Part shown: positions 7,690-12,796 of the stretch, one piece after another | Layout of the letters: every line of letters starts with the position of its first letter | Numbering within the stretch: the stretch's first letter is position 1 | DNA from: Bryobacterales bacterium | GTDB taxonomy: Bacteria; Acidobacteriota; Terriglobia; Bryobacterales; Bryobacteraceae | Length of the DNA stretch: 12,796 nt | NCBI GenBank assembly: GCA_030838885.1 | Contig: JAUZEU010000834.1 | Location: 1-12,796, forward strand | Direction of reading: 5' to 3' | The notes under the pieces: model-generated | Told to the model about the DNA's origin: nothing | Database searches by the model: none | Seen by the model: the letters and a program-made list of their open reading frames with translations, nothing else | Program-made: the position numbers and the translations under genes

Positions 7690-7749
7690 GCTATCAGCGG
7701 GAGCGAACAGCCTCATTCTCTAATACAACCCATTAAGATCAGAATATAT

Positions 7750-9816
7750 ATGGATTTATTCCGCTCGCTTTTCGGCGCAGGGGATTTCATGTCTCATGGC
7801 CATTGTTATCTCTGGATTCCCTCGCTGGTTCGCCTGCATGCCGTGTCCGATCTCGCAATTGCAATTGCTTACATTGCTATTTCCTGCACGCTCGTACTGT
7901 TCGTCCGCCGTACTCCGGGCCCAATTCCGTTCCGCTGGATGTTCCTGTCCTTCGGTCTGTTTATCGTCGCCTGTGCTTTCACCCATCTGCTCGAAGTCTG
8001 GACCATCTGGGTGCCCGTTTACTGGCTTTCCGGCGGTGTCAAAGTGATTACGGCTCTGGCATCGGTCACCACGGCTGTGGCGCTGCCTCCGCTTATCCCC
8101 AAAGCGCGGGACCTGTTGCGCGTCGCTGAACTGTCGGGCCAGCATCGTGCCGAACTGGAAGCCAGCAATGCCGCGCTGCAGCGCGAAATCGCCGAGCGCA
8201 CGCGCGCGGAGGAGGAGATTCGCCGTCTGAATTCCGCCCTGGAGACCCGCGTGGAAGAGCGGACCAGGGCGTTGGCCCGCGCTAACGAAGCACTCATGCA
8301 AACCGCCGCCATTGTGCAGTATTCGCAGGATGCGATATACCGGACCGCATCAGACACCAGGATCATCAGCTGGAATCCCGCGGCGGAACGTCTTTTTGGG
8401 TATCCGGCAGGCGAAATCCTGGGCCAAAGTTCTTTCGTCCTGGTGCCGCCCGACCGGGTCGATGAATCGCGTACCATCCTGGAATGCCTGAGAAACGGCG
8501 AAATTGTGGAGCATCTGGAAACCGCTCGACAGCGCCGGGACGGCGTTGTGTTCGACGCGAGTCTGACCGTGTCTCCCATTCTGAATGCCAGTGGCAGCTA
8601 TGCCGGAGCGTCCGTTATAGCCCGTGACATCACGGAATCCAAACGCGCGGAATCCCACCTGCGCGAAACTCAGAAACTGGAAAGCCTCGGTCTGATCGCC
8701 GGCGGCGTGGCGCACGATTTTAATAATCTGCTTGTCGGCATTCTGGGGAACGCGAGTATGGCGCTCGAGTCGCTCGCCCCCTCAAATCCGGACCGCATTT
8801 TGATAGAGCATGTAGTCTCCGCTTCCGAGAAGGCCGCCGGGCTTACCCGGCAACTGCTTGCTTACGCCGGAAAGGGCCGCTTCGTTACGCAGAAGGTGGA
8901 TTTCTCGAGGCTGGTGCGGGAAATCAGCACCCTGATACACGCCAGTATTCCGCGCACGGTCAGGATCCGTCTCGAACTCGACGATGACCTGCCTGTGGTG
9001 GAGGCTGACCCCGGGCAACTGCAACAACTCATCATGAACCTTGTGATCAACGGGGCTGAAGCCGTACCTGACGGCGAGCAGGGTACCGTTCTGGTGACCA
9101 CCGCAGTTCAGGACGTGGATGAAACCTACCTCCGGAACAACTGGTCGGACCAGGCGGTCGCTACCGGCTCTTACGTCATGGTGGAAGTGCATGATACCGG
9201 CTCCGGTATGACCGCCGAAACACGGGCCAGAATTTTCGACCCATTTTTTACCACGAAGTTCACCGGCCGGGGCCTCGGGCTTGCGGCGGTAATCGGCATC
9301 GTGCGTGGCCACAAGGGTCTGATTCGCGTGTACAGTATTCCGGGTAAGGGAAGTACCTTCAAGATTCTGCTGCCTGCCGCCTCCGGAACGGCTGAAGCCC
9401 CCCCTTCAGGTCAGACAAACGACAAGCTGCGGGGTAGCGGGACCATCCTGATCGTCGACGACGAACCCACTGTGCTTGGCATGGCGAAGAAGGCGCTCGA
9501 ACGGTTTGGGTACAAGGTGCTGACCGCGGCAAATGGCGCCGAGGGCATCAAAGTATTTCAGGAACACCTGAGCGAGGTCGCGGCGGTGTTGCTGGACATG
9601 ACAATGCCGGTGATGAGCGGTGATGAAACATTCCGACGGTTGCGAGCCCTTCACCCGGGCGTACGCGTGATTCTGAGCAGCGGATACAACGAAGTGGAAG
9701 CTGTGCGCCGGTTCACTACCAAGGGGCTCGCCGGATTCATTCAGAAACCCTACACCGCCGCGCAGTTGGCGGAAGTGATTAAAGGCGGGATCAGCAAGAC
9801 CCAACGAGAGGGTTAG
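7750..9816 (+). CDS. Ethylene-receptor-like hybrid sensor histidine kinase (EBD-PAS-HisKA-HATPase-REC)
   Basis: This 688-residue inner-membrane kinase has an N-terminal sensor that resembles the plant ETR1 ethylene-binding domain. It shows three hydrophobic helices (about 31-52, 62-84, 91-114), SD34 with Y41 seven residues later (as D25/Y32 in ETR1), FRW at 61-63, and CAFTH with C75 and H79 matching the copper ligands C65/H69. HGHCYLW (16-22) precedes helix 1. Then come a coiled coil (about 125-182), a PAS domain with PAC-like end (about 184-300), HisKA with AHDFNN (H322), and HATPase with N-box N430/N434, DTGSGM (482-487), FDPFF and GRGLGLA. A receiver follows with acidic D570/D571, phospho-acceptor D616, S643 and K666. 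The internal receiver implies a phosphorelay or self-regulation; no separate output regulator is adjacent. The ATG at 7750 lacks a good SD. The in-frame ATG at 7789, five bases after AGGGG, is an alternative that keeps the sensor. Ethylene binding is inferred, not shown. Confidence 0.88.
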   Translation: MDLFRSLFGAGDFMSHGHCYLWIPSLVRLHAVSDLAIAIAYIAISCTLVLFVRRTPGPIPFRWMFLSFGLFIVACAFTHLLEVWTIWVPVYWLSGGVKVITALASVTTAVALPPLIPKARDLLRVAELSGQHRAELEASNAALQREIAERTRAEEEIRRLNSALETRVEERTRALARANEALMQTAAIVQYSQDAIYRTASDTRIISWNPAAERLFGYPAGEILGQSSFVLVPPDRVDESRTILECLRNGEIVEHLETARQRRDGVVFDASLTVSPILNASGSYAGASVIARDITESKRAESHLRETQKLESLGLIAGGVAHDFNNLLVGILGNASMALESLAPSNPDRILIEHVVSASEKAAGLTRQLLAYAGKGRFVTQKVDFSRLVREISTLIHASIPRTVRIRLELDDDLPVVEADPGQLQQLIMNLVINGAEAVPDGEQGTVLVTTAVQDVDETYLRNNWSDQAVATGSYVMVEVHDTGSGMTAETRARIFDPFFTTKFTGRGLGLAAVIGIVRGHKGLIRVYSIPGKGSTFKILLPAASGTAEAPPSGQTNDKLRGSGTILIVDDEPTVLGMAKKALERFGYKVLTAANGAEGIKVFQEHLSEVAAVLLDMTMPVMSGDETFRRLRALHPGVRVILSSGYNEVEAVRRFTTKGLAGFIQKPYTAAQLAEVIKGGISKTQREG

Positions 9817-11192
9817 TGCTTCTGCTGTACTGATTGCGCCACCTTCAGTCCGTACTCCCGGGCTTTCGCGATGACAGCAGGCTGGTCCAGAGTGAGCACG
9901 CGCCGGTCACGGACGATCTCCCGCCCGTTCACCACCACGTCAAGCACGTTCGAGCCCTTGAGGGCGTAGACTAACTGGGAGTAAACGTCGTACATCGGAA
10001 CGGCATTGGGAGCGTCCAGATCGATCGTGATCAGATCCGCGCGCTTGCCTGTCTCCAGCGAGCCGATTTCTTTTTCCAAACCCAACACCCGCGCACCCCC
10101 CATGGTCGCCATTTCGAACGCCTGCGATGCGGGCAGGACCTCAGGATCGTTGCGAATCAGTTTCTGCAGCTTCGCGGCGAGATCCGCCTCCTCCATCAGG
10201 TCAAAGTCGTTGTTGCTGCCCGCCGGACCATCCGTGCCCACGCCAGCCGGAATACCCCGGCGCAGCATCTCGACCACAGGCGCCGCACCGCTCGCCAGTT
10301 TCATGATGCAGCTGGGGCAATGGGCCACACCCACGTTCTTCTGCTTCAGGATGCCCATGTCGATGGCATCCACCCAAACACAGTGCGCAGCCACAGTTCT
10401 GCCAACGAAAAGGCCGATGGAATTCAGAGTCTGGGTGGGACTCTGGTGACGTTTGGCCTGGTTGTCATCGTTCTCTTTTCTTGTTTCGGAAAGATGGATC
10501 AGCAGAGGCGCGTTGTATTTGTTGGCGAGGGTTCGCGCGGCCTTCAGAGTCTCGTCGGAGTTGGTATAAAGAGCGTGCGGTGCGACCGCCGGAACCACCA
10601 GCGGATCGTTGTGAAAGCGCGCGAGGAATTTTTCCGTGTACTTCAGTGCATCTGCCGGGGTCTTCGCATCGGCAACAGGAAAGCCGATGACCGTTTCGCC
10701 CAAAACGCCGCGCATGCCGGCTTCTTTCGCGGTCTCCGCCACCACGTCCTCAAAGTAGTACATGTCGGTGAAAGTTGTCGTTCCGGAGAGCAACATTTCC
10801 AAGCACGCCAGGCGGGTTCCCCACCGCACGAAGTCGGCCGAGACGTTCTTCGCTTCAGCGGGGAAGATGAAGCTGTTCAGCCAGTCCTGCAATTTCAGAT
10901 CGTCCGCTATACCTCGAAACAGGGACATCGCCGCATGTGTGTGCGTGTTGATCAGGCCGGGGGAAACGATCGCGTTCAGCCTGTCGATACGCTTCTTCGG
11001 TTGCCAGTCCCGGTCGATGTCGGCGCGCGTGCCAACGCCTACAATTCGCTCTCCGCGGATCGCCACCGCTCCGTTCCGGATCACCCGGTGCTGGCCGTTC
11101 ATCGTGACGATGTAACGCGCACTGACCACCAGGTCACACGGAGCCGCTGACAGCACACCCGCCAGAAGAAAGAAGCTAGATAAACGAAGCAT
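9813..11192 (-). CDS. MTA/SAH deaminase-like amidohydrolase with signal-peptide-like N-terminus
   Basis: This is a 459-residue metal-dependent hydrolase of the amidohydrolase superfamily, related to 5'-methylthioadenosine/S-adenosylhomocysteine (or adenosine) deaminases that release ammonia from the adenine ring. Seen directly: NTHTH (metal ligands H84, H86), APHALYT (H206), HLSE (H233 metal ligand, E236 substrate), AAH270, and GTDGPAGSNNDFD with metal/catalytic D321. The H233-x-x-E236 and H270 to D321 spacing fits the family. I choose ATG at 11190-11192 because AAGGG lies six bases upstream. A start at 11438 would bury 260 bases of the cytidine deaminase gene. The first 18 residues (MLRLSSFFLLAGVLSAAP) look like a signal peptide, odd for a nucleoside deaminase. 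The 5' end overlaps the preceding gene by 17 bases. The 3' stop overlaps the kinase stop by 4. Confidence 0.82.
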   Translation of the reverse strand: MLRLSSFFLLAGVLSAAPCDLVVSARYIVTMNGQHRVIRNGAVAIRGERIVGVGTRADIDRDWQPKKRIDRLNAIVSPGLINTHTHAAMSLFRGIADDLKLQDWLNSFIFPAEAKNVSADFVRWGTRLACLEMLLSGTTTFTDMYYFEDVVAETAKEAGMRGVLGETVIGFPVADAKTPADALKYTEKFLARFHNDPLVVPAVAPHALYTNSDETLKAARTLANKYNAPLLIHLSETRKENDDNQAKRHQSPTQTLNSIGLFVGRTVAAHCVWVDAIDMGILKQKNVGVAHCPSCIMKLASGAAPVVEMLRRGIPAGVGTDGPAGSNNDFDLMEEADLAAKLQKLIRNDPEVLPASQAFEMATMGGARVLGLEKEIGSLETGKRADLITIDLDAPNAVPMYDVYSQLVYALKGSNVLDVVVNGREIVRDRRVLTLDQPAVIAKAREYGLKVAQSVQQKH

Positions 11193-11583
11193 CGAAAGCC
11201 CTTGGAAACAAAGTGCCCAGTTGAAGCGTCTCGGTTTTGCCGTGGAGGTTCGCAAGTACGACAGGCACGTCTCCGCAGAACTCCCAGAGAATCTGCCTGC
11301 AGGCGCCACAGGGAGGCGTGAGTTCTTCCGTATCGGCAACAACTGCGACGCGTTTGAACCGTCGCGAACCCTCGGAAATAGCCTTGAAGATCGCAATACG
11401 CTCCGCGCAAAGGGTGAGCCCGTAGGTGGCGTTCTCAATATTGCACCCGGTGAAGATCCGTCCGGACTCGTCTTCCACCGCGGCGCCTACACGAAACTTT
11501 GAGAACGGCGCATGAGCGTTCTCACGAACCCGCGTGGCGGCAGAGATGAGTTCCTGGTTCATCCCGGCCGGGGCCTCGTTCAT
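11176..11583 (-). CDS. cdd: Cytidine deaminase
   Basis: This 135-residue cytosolic zinc enzyme converts cytidine or deoxycytidine to uridine or deoxyuridine. The diagnostic motifs are the substrate-binding CNIEN (N48, E50), the zinc/catalytic CAE (C59, E61) and PCGAC (C92, C95). This three-Cys set and the short length match the homotetrameric (Bacillus/human) class, as opposed to the longer dimeric E. coli type with HAE. The ATG at 11581-11583 overlaps the preceding stop as ATGA, with AAGG a few bases upstream. A second ATG seven codons in (M8) is an alternative start. It sits third in the leftward nucleoside salvage run, between purine nucleoside phosphorylase and the amidohydrolase, which fits its role. 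Confidence 0.93.
   Translation of the reverse strand: MNEAPAGMNQELISAATRVRENAHAPFSKFRVGAAVEDESGRIFTGCNIENATYGLTLCAERIAIFKAISEGSRRFKRVAVVADTEELTPPCGACRQILWEFCGDVPVVLANLHGKTETLQLGTLFPRAFDASFI
11199..11203 (-). promoter_or_regulatory. Shine-Dalgarno of the amidohydrolase, inside the cytidine deaminase gene
   Basis: The leftward strand reads AAGGG, six bases, then ATG at 11190-11192. This fixes the amidohydrolase start and places it within the last codons of the upstream gene, consistent with coupled translation. Confidence 0.6.
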
Positions 11584-12383
11584 ACAAGCCTTGGGATGGT
11601 ACGCCGGAGCAGTTCAATGAGCGTGCCCTTCATTCTCTCGCCTACTTCGAGCACCTCTTTGTGGTCGAGCTTCTGATCGATTACGCCCGCCGCGTGGTTC
11701 GTCACGCAGCTGATTCCCAGAACTTTCATGCCCATGTGGTTAGCTGCAATTGTCTCAGGCACAGTAGACATTCCCACCAGATCGGCGCCGATCGCCCGGA
11801 GATACCGAATCTCCGCCGGAGTCTCATAGCTCGGGCCAGGCAGTGCGGCATAAACGCCTTCCGGCAGTTCCAATCCAAGCGATTTGCCTGCCTCGCGAGA
11901 CACCTCCCGTAACCGCCGCGAATAGGCCTCGCTCATGTCGGGAAACCGCAGCCCAAGCGATTCATCGTTCGGACCGGATAAAGGGCTCTGACCGAGCAGA
12001 TTGATGTGATCCGAGATGAGGACAAGGGTGCCCGGCCTCCAGGCAGGTTGAATCCCGCCCGCAGCGTTCGTCAACACCACCGTTTCGGCTCCTAAACTGC
12101 GCAACACACGCAGTCCGTACACCGCCTGCAGTGCCGTATAGCCCTCATACAAATGCGCCCTGCCGGAAAGCGCCGCCACCGGAACACCCTCTACCATTCC
12201 AATGACGAGTTTGCCTGCGTGACCGACTGCGGTCGATTGCGGCCAGCCTGGAATCTGACTGTACGGAATTTCTGTTTGTTCTTCCAGTGTTTCCGCGAAC
12301 GCACCCAGACCACTGCCCAGCACCACGGCAACCCTCGGTCTGACGGAGGTTCGCAACGAGATGAACTGAATGGCATCAGTCAT
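11580..12383 (-). CDS. Purine nucleoside phosphorylase (trimeric, PNP/MTAP family)
   Basis: This 267-residue cytosolic enzyme performs phosphorolysis of purine nucleosides to base plus (deoxy)ribose-1-phosphate. Motifs in order: phosphate-binding GSGLG (S24), GRAHLYEGY (R75, H77), TNAAGG (105-110), GPSYETPAE with base-binding E187, GADLVGMSTVPE (M205), and CVTNHAAG with N229. By comparison with human PNP, E187/M205/N229 correspond to E201/M219/N243, giving preference for guanine and hypoxanthine nucleosides. H241 in HKEVLEVG aligns with the ribose 5'-OH-contacting His257, arguing for ordinary nucleosides and against methylthio ones. The start is one base after the transporter stop (TGA-A-ATG). 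The stop shares ATGA with the cytidine deaminase start. Confidence 0.92.
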   Translation of the reverse strand: MTDAIQFISLRTSVRPRVAVVLGSGLGAFAETLEEQTEIPYSQIPGWPQSTAVGHAGKLVIGMVEGVPVAALSGRAHLYEGYTALQAVYGLRVLRSLGAETVVLTNAAGGIQPAWRPGTLVLISDHINLLGQSPLSGPNDESLGLRFPDMSEAYSRRLREVSREAGKSLGLELPEGVYAALPGPSYETPAEIRYLRAIGADLVGMSTVPETIAANHMGMKVLGISCVTNHAAGVIDQKLDHKEVLEVGERMKGTLIELLRRTIPRLV

Positions 12384-12384
12384 T

Positions 12385-12796
12385 TCAGATCATCATCCCC
12401 GCAATGCAGGCCGACATGAAGTTCGCCATTGTCCCTGCGGCCACGGCCCGCATTCCCATTCGGGCCAGATCCGATTTCCGCGACGGAGCCAGCGCCCCGA
12501 TCCCACCTACCTGAATCGCAATCGAACTGAAGTTCGCGAAACCGCAAAGCGCGTAGGTGGCGATTGTGAATGACTTCATGTCCAGGTGCTCCCGGATTCT
12601 GCCGAGATCGATGAATGCGATGAATTCGTTCGTCACCAGCCGTTCACCCAGTAACTGGCCGATCGCGGAGCAATCCTTCCATGGCACGCCCAGGAGCCAT
12701 GCCACGGGAGCAAATACGATCCCGAATAGTGTCTCCATTGACGCCGGAACCCATCCGACCATCGAATGCACCCAGCCAAAGATCCCGTTCACCAAT
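12385..12796 (-). CDS. Concentrative nucleoside transporter (CNT/NupC family), C-terminal part
   Basis: The gene runs off the window; 136 residues of the C-terminus are present and the apparent first codon is internal. It is an inner-membrane cation-coupled importer of nucleosides. Visible are the FGIVFAPVAWLLGVPW segment, the LVTNEFIAFIDL motif (NEF at 56-58 of the fragment) and YALCGFANFSSIAIQVGGIG. In the last, F86, N88 and S91 match the spacing of base/ribose contact residues in the Vibrio cholerae CNT (F366, N368, S371). A final hydrophobic helix follows the basic loop APSRKSDLARMGMRA. It is the first visible gene of the leftward salvage operon and its stop is one base from the phosphorylase ATG. 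The promoter lies outside the window. Confidence 0.9.
   Translation of the reverse strand, partial: LVNGIFGWVHSMVGWVPASMETLFGIVFAPVAWLLGVPWKDCSAIGQLLGERLVTNEFIAFIDLGRIREHLDMKSFTIATYALCGFANFSSIAIQVGGIGALAPSRKSDLARMGMRAVAAGTMANFMSACIAGMMI

Noticed and set aside
7721..7726. TAATAC as a sigma70 -10 box for the kinase gene
   Set aside because: No -35-like hexamer lies 16-18 bases upstream. TTGCTA at 7688 is 27 bases away, so I do not call a promoter.
10320..11150. A rightward open frame (276 codons) within the amidohydrolase gene
   Set aside because: It lies opposite strong HTHTH/HLSE/GTDG motifs and has no domain or SD of its own.
22..11192. A dedicated ethylene/polyamine/methylthioadenosine system linking the spermidine-synthase-like protein, the ethylene-receptor-like kinase and the MTA/SAH-type deaminase
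   Set aside because: The three genes lie in three separate transcription units on both strands, and no ethylene-forming enzyme or methionine-salvage gene is present. The thematic link may be coincidence.
11193..11438. A longer amidohydrolase starting at 11438
   Set aside because: The 82 extra residues are the cytidine deaminase gene read in another frame. The ATG at 11192 has an SD and begins a sensible N-terminus.
11580..12383. Methylthioinosine phosphorylase in place of PNP, pairing with the MTA-type deaminase
   Set aside because: H241 aligns with the 5'-OH-contacting His of PNPs, and methylthio-specific enzymes have a hydrophobic residue there. Ordinary PNP is the better call.

Overview
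The window reads as a bacterial chromosome segment of moderately high GC, with almost no intergenic space. It has eight protein-coding loci in three transcription groups, one of them frameshifted and one cut by the window edge. The protein styles suggest a soil-type Gram-negative heterotroph, most likely Acidobacteriota of the Solibacter/Bryobacter kind. These styles are a large secreted M14 peptidase with a C-terminal amidotransferase-like domain, a membrane-embedded spermidine-synthase-like protein and a PAS hybrid histidine kinase. The taxonomic call is inference, because no rRNA or marker gene is present. No mobile element, CRISPR array, tRNA or rRNA was seen.

Region 1 (22-4650, + strand) is a tight three-gene run: L-glutamate gamma-semialdehyde (P5C) dehydrogenase, a HAD-type phosphatase with a probable TTG start, and a 788-residue multi-pass membrane protein with a central spermidine-synthase-like Rossmann domain, also apparently starting at TTG. 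Gaps are 4 and 8 bases.

Region 2 (4604-7595, - strand) is a secreted M14-family zinc carboxypeptidase-like gene of about 996 codons. It is split by a +1 frameshift in a run of five C (coding strand, 6874-6878). Both halves remain otherwise open. The gene converges on region 1 with a 47-base overlap of the 3' ends.

Region 3 (7596-7749) is the only real intergenic space. It holds a Shine-Dalgarno and a perfect palindrome for the leftward peptidase gene. It also holds a rightward hairpin plus T6 that looks like an intrinsic terminator or attenuator ahead of the kinase gene.

Region 4 (7750-9816, + strand) is a hybrid histidine kinase whose N-terminus is an ethylene-receptor-type transmembrane sensor domain carrying the C-x-x-x-H copper-site motif. 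It is followed by a coiled coil, PAS, HisKA, HATPase and a receiver. This is the most notable gene in the window.

Region 5 (9813-12796, - strand) is a nucleoside salvage operon read leftward. The order is CNT-type nucleoside transporter (cut by the window edge), trimeric purine nucleoside phosphorylase, cytidine deaminase, and an MTA/SAH/adenosine-deaminase-type amidohydrolase with an unexpected signal-peptide-like N-terminus. Junctions are 1-base, ATGA or 17-base overlaps, so translation is probably coupled. Together they would import nucleosides, deaminate cytidine and an adenosine-type nucleoside, and phosphorolyse purine nucleosides to base plus ribose-1-phosphate. Its last gene ends within the stop codon of the kinase (shared TTAG).
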